Source: Lachnospiraceae bacterium UBA7026
GTDB taxonomy: Bacteria > Bacillota > Clostridia > Lachnospirales > Lachnospiraceae
Assembly: GCA_002494165.1 (NCBI GenBank)
Contig: DLBH01000074.1
Coordinates: 1 to 11,178 of the forward strand
Length of the DNA stretch: 11,178 nt
Reading direction: 5' to 3'
The position numbers were made by a program, and so were the translations under genes. The notes under the pieces were generated by a model. It ran no database searches. It was not told the origin of the DNA and worked only from the letters and a program-made list of their open reading frames with translations. The stretch's first letter is position 1, and each line of letters opens with the position of its first letter. Positions 1 to 7,961 of the stretch are shown here, in pieces.

Positions 1-1
1 G

Positions 2-541
2 TGGATCCGTCAGGCCATAACCAGGGGTATTGCGGATACGGCTAAGACTATCCGTGTCCCGGTCCATATGGTTGAGACCATCAACAAGACCCTTCGTACT
101 TCCCGTATGCTTCTTCAGGAGCTGGGCAGGGAACCCACCAACGAAGAGATTGCCGAGAAGATGAATATGCCTGTCTCCAAGATCGATGAGATCCTGAAGA
201 CATCAAGAGACCCGGTTTCCCTGGATTCCCCGATTGGAGAAGAAGAGGACAGCCAGCTGGGAGATTTCATCAAAGATGACTCCTCCCTCTCCCCCATGGA
301 TTCCGCTTCAGCCACTATGCTGAAGGAAGAACTGGAGACTGCCATGGAGTCCCTGACAGAGAGAGAGCGGAAGGTTATCCGTCTGCGCTTCGGCTTAGAC
401 GACGGCAAGACCAGGACCCTGGAAGAAGTGGGTAAGGAATTTGAGGTGACCAGAGAGCGAATACGTCAGATTGAGGCCAAGGCTCTCCGTAAGCTCCGTC
501 ACCCCAGCCGCAGCAGAAAGCTGAAGGATTTCCTGGACTAA
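2..541 (+). CDS. rpoD: RNA polymerase primary sigma factor, C-terminal part (5' truncated by window)
   Basis: This is the 3' portion (179 codons plus TAA) of the housekeeping sigma factor that directs RNA polymerase core to -35/-10 promoters. The reading frame is open from base 2, so the gene begins upstream of the window; the ATG at 68 is internal. The first visible residues, [20 protein letters not shown], are the end of region 2.4 and region 3.0, which contact the -10 and extended -10 elements. HMVETINK then leads into region 3. Region 4.2 is complete: [20 protein letters not shown] is the helix-turn-helix that reads the -35 element, followed by [18 protein letters not shown], the usual end of primary sigma factors. 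The acidic stretch [15 protein letters not shown] is typical of region 3.2. This pattern fits a group 1 sigma factor; a group 2 paralogue cannot be fully excluded without the N-terminus. No key residue looks missing. Confidence 0.97.
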   Translation, partial: WIRQAITRGIADTAKTIRVPVHMVETINKTLRTSRMLLQELGREPTNEEIAEKMNMPVSKIDEILKTSRDPVSLDSPIGEEEDSQLGDFIKDDSSLSPMDSASATMLKEELETAMESLTERERKVIRLRFGLDDGKTRTLEEVGKEFEVTRERIRQIEAKALRKLRHPSRSRKLKDFLD

Positions 542-570
542 GACCTCCCCGGGCCAGGGACTGTCAGGCC

Positions 571-596
571 GGTCCATCTCCGGTAGAGGAAGGACC
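571..596 (+). other. Imperfect hairpin downstream of rpoD
   Basis: GGTCC (571-575) and GGACC (592-596) can pair, with an inner CTC/GAG (578-580 with 586-588). No T-run follows, so it is not an intrinsic terminator on its own. It could be a 3'-end RNA structure of the rpoD transcript. This is a weak feature. Confidence 0.25.
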
Positions 597-623
597 TGGA
601 TTTGGATCTGTCAGCCATTGCTG

Positions 624-652
624 TTGCCAAAAGTTTAATTATTGATTAAAAT
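624..652 (+). promoter_or_regulatory. Probable sigma-A promoter for polC
   Basis: TTGCCA (624-629) and TAAAAT (647-652) are separated by exactly 17 bp, a good match to the primary sigma consensus. Predicted initiation is near 658-660, about 110 nt before the favoured polC start. The predicted start site falls inside the left arm of the terminator at 656-703, so a transcript from here would lack most or all of the GGG that closes that hairpin. Confidence 0.6.
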
Positions 653-655
653 AGT

Positions 656-703
656 GGGAAAGCTATCTGTTTATTCTGACAGGCAGTTTTCCCTCTTTTT
701 TTT
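656..703 (+). terminator. Intrinsic terminator between rpoD and polC
   Basis: The left arm is GGGAAAGCTATCTG (656-669) and the right arm CAGGCAGTTTTCCC (680-693). They give a stem of 14 positions with one mismatch and two G-U pairs around a 10-nt loop. TCTTTTTTTT (694-703) follows, with eight consecutive T at 696-703. This is the classical arrangement for Rho-independent termination of the rpoD transcript. It ends immediately before the polC start region. Confidence 0.75.
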
Positions 704-745
704 CAGGAGTTATGATTTCGGAAATTATGTTTTCAGAAATTATGA
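701..745 (+). repeat. Three tandem 15-bp repeats over the polC start region
   Basis: The units are TTTCAGGAGTTATGA (701-715), TTTCGGAAATTATGT (716-730) and TTTCAGAAATTATGA (731-745). Units 2 and 3 differ at two positions, and unit 1 differs from unit 3 at two. Each carries an ATG in the polC frame (712, 727, 742). Only unit 1 has an AGGAG (705-709), which sits just 2 nt before its own ATG. If translated, the repeats give ISEIM-FSEIM. Confidence 0.8.
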
Positions 746-771
746 CAGGATTACAGACAGGTGAGGAAGAT

Positions 772-3700
772 ATGGCTCGTACATTTGTTGAGGTATTTCC
801 TGATTTCACTGTTCCCGACCATTTATCCTATGTGCTCTCCCACACCCAGGTGGAGCAGGTGGTCATGAGGAAGCAGACCAGGGAGCTTCTTATAAGACTC
901 CGGGGATCTTATATCATGAAAAGGTCCCTTTTGAATAAAATAGCATATGATTTGAAAAAGACCCTGTTTCCCCGGGTCCGGCTTTTTGTCTCCATAGAAG
1001 ACAGATATGATCTTCCTGATACTTATAGTTTGAAGGAGATCACTGACCAGTATTGGGACAGCATCCTCTATGATATGAAGAAGAAGGGGATGGTGGAGTA
1101 CTCGATCATCCAGTCCTGCAGCTGGGACTGCCAGGAGGATGTGCTTACCCTGTCCCTGGAGGATTCTTTTATCTCCAGAAACAAATCCAGGGAATTTAAG
1201 GACTATTTTGAAGACATTTTCCAGGACCGCTTTTCCAGGAAGATTCATGTGGGTTTCCGCTACACTGACGAATCGGCTGAAGCCCTCCGCAGGGCCAGGG
1301 ACCACCGGCTCAATCAGGAGGTAGCCATGGTTCTGGACCAGAACGGCCAGGAAGAGTCCGGGTCCGGCCAGGAGGCTGGCGGATCCTCCACTGCCAATAC
1401 TTCCGGCGGCAGGGACGACCAGGACAAGGCCGGCGGCCCTGGAAGAAGCAGGAGATATGCCGGCAACTATTTCGAGGAGAGGGCCAGGTCCCAGGCTTTT
1501 GGCCGGAGGAATGCCAAGGATCCGGATGTCATTTACGGCAGAGACTGTAATGGGGAAGTGGTTCCACTTACTGAGGTCCAGGACGAGATCGGCCAGATCG
1601 TAATCAGGGGAAAGATTCTTGACATAGATTTGAGGGAGATCAAGAGGGAAAGAACCATCGTATCATTTACGATTACGGATTTTACCGATACCATTACCGG
1701 GAAGATCTTCATCGGTAACGACCAGCTGGGGGATTTTCTGGACCACTTTGAGAAGGGGCATTTTTATAAGGTAAAAGGTATGCCCCGGATGGATACCTTT
1801 GAGCATGACCTGGTCATGTCTTCGGTCACCGGCATCAAGCCCATAGCGGATTTCACCCGGAAGAGGATGGACAAGAGCCTTGACAAGCGGGTCGAACTCC
1901 ATCTTCATACAGTGATGAGCGACCTGGACAGTGTGGTGGATATCAAAAAAGTCATCAACACGGCTAAGGCCTGGGGCCATAAGGCCATAGCGATCACAGA
2001 CCACGGTGTACTTCAGGCCTTTCCTATTGCCAACCACTGTATCAGTAAAGATGATCCCTTTAAGATCATCTACGGAGTGGAAGGATACTTTGTCAATGAC
2101 CTTAAGAAGCTGGTCATCAATGAGAAGGGCCAGACTCTCATGGATGATTATGTGATTTTCGACCTGGAGACTACCGGTTTCAGTCCATCCCAAGACCAGA
2201 TTATCGAGATAGGGGCTGTCAAGGTCTCTGCCGGTAAGATCAGGGATCACTTTAGTGTTTTCGTTAATCCCGGCAGGCCCATCCCCTTAAGAATTACAGA
2301 GCTGACCAGCATCGATGACGCCATGGTGGCCGGGGCTGACCCTATCGAAAAGATTCTTCCGGAATTCCTGGATTTTTGCCAGGGCTGTGCCCTGGTAGCC
2401 CACAATGCGGAATTTGACGTTAGCTTTGTGGAGGATAAGGCAAGGAAAATGGGACTGGCCACTGATTTTACCGTTCTTGATACGGTTCAGATGGCCAGAC
2501 TCCTGCTCACAGATTTAAACCGTTTTAAACTGAATACAGTCTGCAAGTACCTTGGAATCAAGCAGGAGCATCATCACAGGGCTGTGGATGACGCCAGGGT
2601 GACGGCGGAGGTTTTTCTCCGCTTTATGGCCATGCTGGATGAGCGGGGAGTTACAGACCTGAAGGGCCTCAATGACCTGGGGCAGGTTTCTCCTGACCTG
2701 ATTAAGAAGATGCCCACTTACCATGGTATTATTCTTATACAGAACGAGACAGGGCGGGTCAATCTGAACCGGCTGGTCTCCGCCTCCCACCTGGATTATT
2801 TCCAGCGGAGGCCCCGGATGCCCATGAGTCTTATCCAGAAGTACCGGGAGGGCCTGATTCTGGGTTCCGCCTGTGAAGCCGGCGAGCTCTTCCAGGCCAT
2901 CGTCCGGGGGAAGAGCGAGGAAGAGATTTCGGAGATCGTCCGTTTTTATGATTATCTGGAGATCCAGCCCATCGGTAACAATGCCTTTATGCTGGAGAGT
3001 GACCGTTATGATGCCCGGACAGAAGAGGACCTGCAGGATTACAACCGCAGGATTGTGGAACTGGGTGACCGCTACCACAAGCCGGTTGTGGCCACTTGTG
3101 ATGTACATTTCCTCAACCCGGAGGATGAACTCTACCGGAGGATCCTCATGGCCGGCAAAGGTTTTGCCGATGCGGACAAACAGGCCCCTCTTTATTTCCG
3201 GACCACTGAGGAAATGCTGGATGAGTTCGCCTATTTAGGAGAGGCCAGAGCTAAAGAGGTGGTCATTGCCAACAGCAATAAGATCGCCGATATGATTGAG
3301 AAGATCTCCCCGGTCCACCCGGACAAATGTCCTCCGGTCATTCCCAAGTCCGATGAGACCCTGACCAGGATCTGCTATGACAAGGCCCATGAGATCTATG
3401 GGCCGGACCTGCCGGAGATCGTGGAGGAGAGGCTGCAAAGAGAGCTGAATTCCATCATATCCAATGGTTTCGCCGTCATGTATATCATCGCCCAGAAGCT
3501 GGTATGGGATTCCAATGACCACGGTTACCTGGTCGGATCCCGGGGATCGGTAGGATCCTCCTTCGTGGCCACCATGTCGGGAATCACGGAGGTCAACCCT
3601 TTAAAGGCCCATTATATCTGCCCTGCCTGCCATTATGTGGACTTTGATTCTGAGGCGGTAAAGCCCTATCAGATGAAAGGTATGTCCGGCTGTGATATGC

Positions 3701-5247
3701 CTGACCGGGACTGTCCTGTCTGTGGCAGCCCCCTGCTTAAGGAAGGCCACGATATCCCCTTTGAGACCTTCCTGGGTTTCAAGGGCAACAAGGAGCCGGA
3801 TATTGACCTGAACTTTTCCGGCGAATACCAGGGCAAGGCCCACAAGTATGTGGAAGTTATTTTCGGCGAGGGCAAGGCTTTCCGGGCCGGTACCATTGGT
3901 ACGCTGGCCGAGAAGACTGCCTTCGGTTATGTCTATAAATATTTTGAGGAGCGGGGGATTCACAAACGGAGATGTGAGATGGAAAGAATCGCGGAGGGCT
4001 GCACCGGTGTCAAGAGAACCACCGGCCAGCATCCGGGAGGTATCATCGTGGTACCCCATGAACATGATATCTATGAGTTCACGGCCATCCAGCACCCGGC
4101 CAATGACGTGAATACGGATATTATCACCACCCATTTTGAGTATCATTCCATCGACCATAACCTGCTCAAGCTTGATATACTGGGTCATGATGATCCTACC
4201 ATGATCCGCCGGCTGGAGGACCTGACGGGCAAAAAGGCTACGGAGATTCCTCTGGATGATCCGGATGTCATGAAGCTTTTCCACGGTGTGGAGGTCCTGG
4301 GCATCCGGCCTGAGGATATCGGAGGTGTGGAGCTGGGGTCTCTGGGGGTACCGGAGTTCGGAACCGACTTCGTTATAGGCATGCTCAAAGATACCAGGCC
4401 AAAATGTTTTTCTGACCTGGTGAGGATTTCCGGCCTGTCCCATGGTACCGACGTATGGCTGGGTAATGCCCAGACTCTTATTGAGGAGGGAAAGGCTGAG
4501 ATCTCTACGGCTATCTGCTGCCGTGATGATATTATGACCTACCTGATTAATATGGGTCTGGACAAGGAATTATCCTTCACCATCATGGAGGCGGTCCGTA
4601 AAGGCAAGGGACTGAAAGAAGAATGGGAGACCGAGATGGTGGCCCACGGCGTTCCGGACTGGTATATCTGGTCCTGTAAAAAGATAAAATATATGTTCCC
4701 CAAAGCTCATGCGGCAGCCTATGTTATGATGGGCTGGAGGGTGGCCTGGTTCAAGGTTCATATCCCCATCGCTTACTATGCCGCTTATTTCTCCATCAGA
4801 GCCTCAGCCTTCTCCTATGAGACCATGTGCAGGGGCCCTGAGAGGCTGGCTGCCATGCTGGAAGAGCTGCAGAAGCTCCCCAAGGACGAGCAGACCAAAA
4901 AGGACCAGGACAGCATCCGAGACGGCCGGATCGCCCAGGAGATGTATGCCCGGGGCATAGAATTTATGCCCATTGACATTTACAGGGTCAAGGCCAGGGA
5001 CTGTCAGATTATCGATGGCAAGATTATGCCGGGCCTGTCCAGTGTGGAAGGCCTGGGAGACAAGGCCTGTGAGCAGGTGGAAGAGGCCGCCGCCAAAGGG
5101 GAGTTCTCCTCCCTGGATAATTTCCGCGACCGGACCAAGGTCAGTAAGACCAGCATAGACAAGCTGGTGGAACTTGGCATTCTGAAGGACCTTCCCCAGT
5201 CTGACCAGCTGACCCTTGATTATTTTCTGGGTGCGGACCTGGGTTAG
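772..5247 (+). CDS. polC: DNA polymerase III, PolC-type (Gram-positive replicative polymerase)
   Basis: This is the replicative polymerase of low-GC Gram-positives, with built-in 3'-5' proofreading. Numbered from the favoured start at 772 (1491 aa), the order is: N-terminal domain (about 1-185); a Gly/Ser/Asp-rich linker (about 189-230); an OB fold (about 273-355); the start of the PHP domain with HLHT (H377, H379) and ITDHG (D410, H411); an inserted DEDDh exonuclease with FDLETTG (D464, E466), HNAEFD (D549) and HHRAVDDA (H602, D607); the rest of PHP; then the polymerase core. The core shows GSRGSVGSS (922-930), a zinc module C950/C953/C981/C984, the catalytic PDIDLNFSGEY (D1010, D1012), TTGQHPGG (H1087), KLDILGHDDPT (D1135) and a helix-hairpin-helix region near the C-terminus. 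It is slightly longer than Bacillus PolC (about 1437 aa). ATG 772 is favoured because it gives MARTFVEVFP, like PolC N-termini, and has GAGG (763-766) 5 nt upstream. ATG 712 would add 20 residues encoded partly by tandem repeats. Confidence 0.97.
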   Translation: MARTFVEVFPDFTVPDHLSYVLSHTQVEQVVMRKQTRELLIRLRGSYIMKRSLLNKIAYDLKKTLFPRVRLFVSIEDRYDLPDTYSLKEITDQYWDSILYDMKKKGMVEYSIIQSCSWDCQEDVLTLSLEDSFISRNKSREFKDYFEDIFQDRFSRKIHVGFRYTDESAEALRRARDHRLNQEVAMVLDQNGQEESGSGQEAGGSSTANTSGGRDDQDKAGGPGRSRRYAGNYFEERARSQAFGRRNAKDPDVIYGRDCNGEVVPLTEVQDEIGQIVIRGKILDIDLREIKRERTIVSFTITDFTDTITGKIFIGNDQLGDFLDHFEKGHFYKVKGMPRMDTFEHDLVMSSVTGIKPIADFTRKRMDKSLDKRVELHLHTVMSDLDSVVDIKKVINTAKAWGHKAIAITDHGVLQAFPIANHCISKDDPFKIIYGVEGYFVNDLKKLVINEKGQTLMDDYVIFDLETTGFSPSQDQIIEIGAVKVSAGKIRDHFSVFVNPGRPIPLRITELTSIDDAMVAGADPIEKILPEFLDFCQGCALVAHNAEFDVSFVEDKARKMGLATDFTVLDTVQMARLLLTDLNRFKLNTVCKYLGIKQEHHHRAVDDARVTAEVFLRFMAMLDERGVTDLKGLNDLGQVSPDLIKKMPTYHGIILIQNETGRVNLNRLVSASHLDYFQRRPRMPMSLIQKYREGLILGSACEAGELFQAIVRGKSEEEISEIVRFYDYLEIQPIGNNAFMLESDRYDARTEEDLQDYNRRIVELGDRYHKPVVATCDVHFLNPEDELYRRILMAGKGFADADKQAPLYFRTTEEMLDEFAYLGEARAKEVVIANSNKIADMIEKISPVHPDKCPPVIPKSDETLTRICYDKAHEIYGPDLPEIVEERLQRELNSIISNGFAVMYIIAQKLVWDSNDHGYLVGSRGSVGSSFVATMSGITEVNPLKAHYICPACHYVDFDSEAVKPYQMKGMSGCDMPDRDCPVCGSPLLKEGHDIPFETFLGFKGNKEPDIDLNFSGEYQGKAHKYVEVIFGEGKAFRAGTIGTLAEKTAFGYVYKYFEERGIHKRRCEMERIAEGCTGVKRTTGQHPGGIIVVPHEHDIYEFTAIQHPANDVNTDIITTHFEYHSIDHNLLKLDILGHDDPTMIRRLEDLTGKKATEIPLDDPDVMKLFHGVEVLGIRPEDIGGVELGSLGVPEFGTDFVIGMLKDTRPKCFSDLVRISGLSHGTDVWLGNAQTLIEEGKAEISTAICCRDDIMTYLINMGLDKELSFTIMEAVRKGKGLKEEWETEMVAHGVPDWYIWSCKKIKYMFPKAHAAAYVMMGWRVAWFKVHIPIAYYAAYFSIRASAFSYETMCRGPERLAAMLEELQKLPKDEQTKKDQDSIRDGRIAQEMYARGIEFMPIDIYRVKARDCQIIDGKIMPGLSSVEGLGDKACEQVEEAAAKGEFSSLDNFRDRTKVSKTSIDKLVELGILKDLPQSDQLTLDYFLGADLG

Positions 5248-5265
5248 ACAGGCCAGGGGAGGCTG

Positions 5266-5290
5266 AAGGCCATGATTTTTGTGGCTTTTT
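5266..5290 (+). terminator. Weak terminator-like hairpin after polC
   Basis: AAGGCCA (5266-5272) can pair with TGGCTTT (5282-5288), including one G-U pair, over a 9-nt loop. The T-run 5286-5290 overlaps the right arm. It lies 19 nt after the polC stop. The short stem makes it a modest candidate. Confidence 0.4.
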
Positions 5291-5321
5291 GAGGAATTCA
5301 GGAAATTTCTCTATGAAGTTC

Positions 5322-5351
5322 TTGCAATCATTGGGAGAGATAGCTTATAAT
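5322..5351 (+). promoter_or_regulatory. Sigma-A promoter for the basic membrane protein gene
   Basis: TTGCAA (5322-5327) and a perfect TATAAT (5346-5351) are separated by 18 bp. Predicted initiation is near 5358, giving a leader of about 60 nt to the start at 5420. The ATG at 5387 would have about 30 nt of leader but no good ribosome binding site. Confidence 0.7.
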
Positions 5352-5419
5352 ATCATGGTGTAATATTTAGACCGGATAGATAGAATATGGCTCGCAGAAT
5401 AAAGGGAAGGAGTCTCATA

Positions 5420-6544
5420 ATGTCTGATAAACAAAGCGGACAGAAGTCCTCTTTAACAAAGAAGAAAACAATGACAAAGAAAAAGGTTTCCAGGAACGGA
5501 ACTCCCGGCAGCGTCAGGAAAGGAAGGGCTCAAAGTCAGAAAACATCTGCCAAAAAGGTTTCCGCAAATAGAACAGACCAGCTTTACCAGGGCTATGACC
5601 TGGACCGGAAGGCCGCCAAAAATCTGGAGAGAAACAAGCCCTGGTTCTGGAAGGTGCTTTTGATCAGTCTTCTGCTGACCTTTATCGCTGTCGGCGTGGC
5701 CTGTGCTTCTCTTTTCCACAGGGATCAGATGAACACAGAGGCTATACAGGCGGTGAATGCGGCCAATACTATAGATGATATGCTTTTGAATCACAGAGTT
5801 ATGACTATAGTGGAGAATTACTCCCACCTGGTTGATGGTACTGACTATAAGACTACCCGGCAGATCCGTCCGGAAAACGGTGACATTTTCGCCTACTACA
5901 AGGTGGAAGGGACCATGGAGGATTACAAGGAGGTAGTCGCGGGCAAGGCCCTTTATCGCTATGATGAGAAGGCAGTGAAGTATTATGCCCTCATAGGTGA
6001 TGATTATTTTAATCTTCTTGCCAAGCTGCGTCAGCAGATCTATCAGTGTGAGCTGAAAGATACAGTGGATACGACCAAGGACCGGGGAGACGTCACTACC
6101 ATGCGTCTTTTGTATAATGTGAAAGAGGGAGACGAGTACTCGAAGAGGTATGGATTCCCGGCAGGCAGTCAGATCATCAAGAACATTACCATGGAAAGTA
6201 AGACCAAGTATATTACCAGTGTAGAAGAGAAATGCGGCGACGAGGTTTTCTACAGCTATACGGTGGAGTTCGACGGCAAAAAGATCACGCCCAAGTTCTA
6301 TTCCACTGTCAAAAAGACGGAGGATACCAGGACCTGCACAGTCTATTCCTGGGTAGATGACGATGATGGCAAGTCCTACAAATACCGGGTTCCTTATGAA
6401 GTGTATTTCACTGTGGAGGACCGGCCGGGCTATAAGGTTTGCCTGGATGAAGAGGGAGGAGATGAGTTCACAGAGCTAAGTCTGGCGACCCAGAATGTGG
6501 AGGCTCCCATCAGCCTTTATATTCTCCCTGATGACCAGAAGTAG
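5420..6544 (+). CDS. Unrecognised single-pass membrane protein with basic N-terminal tail
   Basis: I do not recognise a family. The start at 5420 is chosen because AAGGAG (5407-5412) sits 7 nt upstream; an in-frame ATG at 5387 would add 11 residues but lacks such a site. The 374-aa product has a hydrophilic tail of about 70 residues very rich in Lys and Arg (for example SLTKKKTMTKKK). One hydrophobic helix follows (about 79-99, VLLISLLLTFIAVGVACASL), then an external-looking domain of about 275 residues. The positive tail predicts N-in/C-out topology. The outer part has many Tyr, Asp, Glu and Lys and short beta-like stretches (YYKVEGTMEDYKEV, YALIGDDYFNLL, YSYTVEFDGKKITPKF), suggesting a soluble beta-rich domain. 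No catalytic motif, cell-wall anchor or peptidoglycan-binding repeat is visible. The basic tail could bind nucleic acid or acidic lipid, but that is inference. It appears to be transcribed alone. Confidence 0.85.
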   Translation: MSDKQSGQKSSLTKKKTMTKKKVSRNGTPGSVRKGRAQSQKTSAKKVSANRTDQLYQGYDLDRKAAKNLERNKPWFWKVLLISLLLTFIAVGVACASLFHRDQMNTEAIQAVNAANTIDDMLLNHRVMTIVENYSHLVDGTDYKTTRQIRPENGDIFAYYKVEGTMEDYKEVVAGKALYRYDEKAVKYYALIGDDYFNLLAKLRQQIYQCELKDTVDTTKDRGDVTTMRLLYNVKEGDEYSKRYGFPAGSQIIKNITMESKTKYITSVEEKCGDEVFYSYTVEFDGKKITPKFYSTVKKTEDTRTCTVYSWVDDDDGKSYKYRVPYEVYFTVEDRPGYKVCLDEEGGDEFTELSLATQNVEAPISLYILPDDQK

Positions 6545-6565
6545 AAGGATATGGAATACATAAGC

Positions 6566-6595
6566 GGCCGCTGCCAATGCGCAGCGGCCTTCTCT
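6566..6595 (+). terminator. GC-rich hairpin after the membrane protein gene, probable terminator
   Basis: GGCCGCTGC (6566-6574) pairs perfectly with GCAGCGGCC (6581-6589) over the 6-nt loop CAATGC. The following tract, TTCTCTATATA, is T-rich but not a clean T-run. The strong stem 21 nt after the stop codon suggests a terminator or 3'-end stabiliser. Confidence 0.55.
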
Positions 6596-6734
6596 ATATA
6601 TGTATAAAGTGGCCAAAATATGGCGGACGGGACCGGGACAGCCGAAAATACCGGAAAAGGCTGCCAATGGAAATTCTCCCGGATTATGTTAGGATGAGGC
6701 TGCCTTGAGAAAGAAATATGGGAAGGTTGGATTT

Positions 6735-7937
6735 ATGAAAGAAAGGTTAATGACAGAGAAGTTTAAGACAGAAAAGATATATTATGAGGACGCCTACAGG
6801 AAGACCTTCAGTGCCCGGGTTCTTGAGGTCCGGGATTGTGGGGAGGGGACCAGTCAGCTGGTCCTTGACAGGACAGCTTTTTACCCCGAAGGAGGCGGTC
6901 AGCCTTGTGACCTGGGAAGGCTGGGTGGCCTGGAGATTCTTGATGTCCAGGAAGAGGGAAACCTGATTGTCCACTTGGTCAGGGGCAGTCTGGCTGAGGG
7001 AGAGCAGGTGACGGGTGAGATCGACTGGCCCCGCCGCTTTGACCTGATGCAGCAGCACTCCGGTGAGCATATAGTAAGCGGCATGGTCCACAGGCTTTAT
7101 GGTTATAACAATGTAGGCTTTCACATGGGAGAAGACCTGATCACCATTGATTTTGACGGTCTGCTTGACCAGGACCAGCTCAGTGATTTAGAAGCCAGGG
7201 TTAATGCCTACCTGTGGGAGAACCATCCTACCCAGATTACTTTTCCAGACCAGGAAGAGCTCAGCCGGACAGACTACCGCAGCAAAAAGGAACTGACGGG
7301 TCAGGTTAGGCTGGTAGGCTTCCCTGAGGCAGACCTTTGTGCCTGCTGTGGAACCCATGTGGCTTTCACAGGAGAGATTGGCCTGGTCAAGCTTTTGTCC
7401 TGTCATCGTTTCCGTCAGGGGGTCCGGGTCGAGATGGTTTCGGGCAAGAGGGCTTTTGAGATCCTGGCGGTCCATTACGGGCAGAATAGCCTTAATGCCA
7501 GGAGTCTGTCTGTAAAGCCTGATGACACTGTAAGGGCTGTGGATCACCTGCTCCAGGAGATCTACCGGCTCAAGGGTGACCTGATGGAGGCAAGAGGCCG
7601 GCTTCAGAGCCAGATTGCTTCCATGTGCCGGGGAAAGAATAAGCCCGCGGTGCTGGCAGGCCCTATGGATCCGGCCGACATCCGCAAGACCCTGGATCAG
7701 ATCCTGGACCTTGCCCAGGGACCCTGTATCCTCCTGGCCGGCCAGGAGGGCAGCTATAAATATGCCATGGGAGAGAGGGACGGGGACGTCCGGGAGATGA
7801 ATAAGAGACTGGGAGCTGCCCTGCAGGGACGGGGAGGTGGCAAGGCCTTTTTCGTCCAGGGTTCCCTGAGGGCCGGCCGTGACCAGATCAGGGATTTCCT
7901 GCAGGCAGAAGGATTTGAACTATTTATGGCAGATTAG
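6735..7937 (+). CDS. AlaX-type alanyl-tRNA editing hydrolase, long form
   Basis: Members of this family resemble the editing half of alanyl-tRNA synthetase and hydrolyse mischarged Ser- or Gly-tRNA(Ala) in the cytoplasm. Counting from 6735 (400 aa), an N-terminal beta domain carries TAFYPEGGGQP (about 47-57). The zinc-binding pair of motifs is intact: HSGEH (H108, H112) and CCGTH (C204, H208). A helical stretch (about 275-305) leads to a DHHA1-like C-terminal domain with GRGGGKAFFVQG (365-376), so this is a long AlaX without the aminoacylation core. Start choice is uncertain. ATG 6735 has GGGAAGG (6719-6725) 9 nt upstream, whereas TTG 6705 (10 more residues) has GAGG 6 nt upstream, and ATG 6750 has poor spacing. 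It lies 24 nt before the lipoprotein gene and probably heads a three-gene operon. No convincing promoter was found in 6596-6734. Confidence 0.9.
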   Translation: MKERLMTEKFKTEKIYYEDAYRKTFSARVLEVRDCGEGTSQLVLDRTAFYPEGGGQPCDLGRLGGLEILDVQEEGNLIVHLVRGSLAEGEQVTGEIDWPRRFDLMQQHSGEHIVSGMVHRLYGYNNVGFHMGEDLITIDFDGLLDQDQLSDLEARVNAYLWENHPTQITFPDQEELSRTDYRSKKELTGQVRLVGFPEADLCACCGTHVAFTGEIGLVKLLSCHRFRQGVRVEMVSGKRAFEILAVHYGQNSLNARSLSVKPDDTVRAVDHLLQEIYRLKGDLMEARGRLQSQIASMCRGKNKPAVLAGPMDPADIRKTLDQILDLAQGPCILLAGQEGSYKYAMGERDGDVREMNKRLGAALQGRGGGKAFFVQGSLRAGRDQIRDFLQAEGFELFMAD

Positions 7938-7961
7938 TTCTGTGATCAGAAAGGAGCTGAT

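Noticed and set aside
3601..4443. 280-codon minus-strand ORF opposite polC
   Set aside because: It lies wholly inside polC, whose conserved motifs are on the + strand here, and has no family resemblance or convincing start signal. The other minus-strand ORFs inside genes were rejected for the same reason.
5387..5419. ATG 5387 as start of the membrane protein
   Set aside because: There is no good ribosome binding site before it, whereas ATG 5420 has AAGGAG at 7-nt spacing.
5692..5706. Lipobox-like GVAC in the membrane helix of the 5420-6544 product
   Set aside because: It lies about 95 residues from the N-terminus after a long basic tail, which does not fit a lipoprotein signal peptide.
6612..6663. 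Small hairpins GCCA/TGGC (6612-6624) and CAGCC/GGCTG (6639-6663) before the alaX-like gene
   Set aside because: The stems are 4-5 bp with no T-run, no conserved aptamer shape and no link to a promoter, so chance is likely.
6661..6690. Promoter-like CTGCCA and TATGTT at 18-bp spacing before the alaX-like gene
   Set aside because: Both hexamers are two mismatches from consensus, too weak to call.
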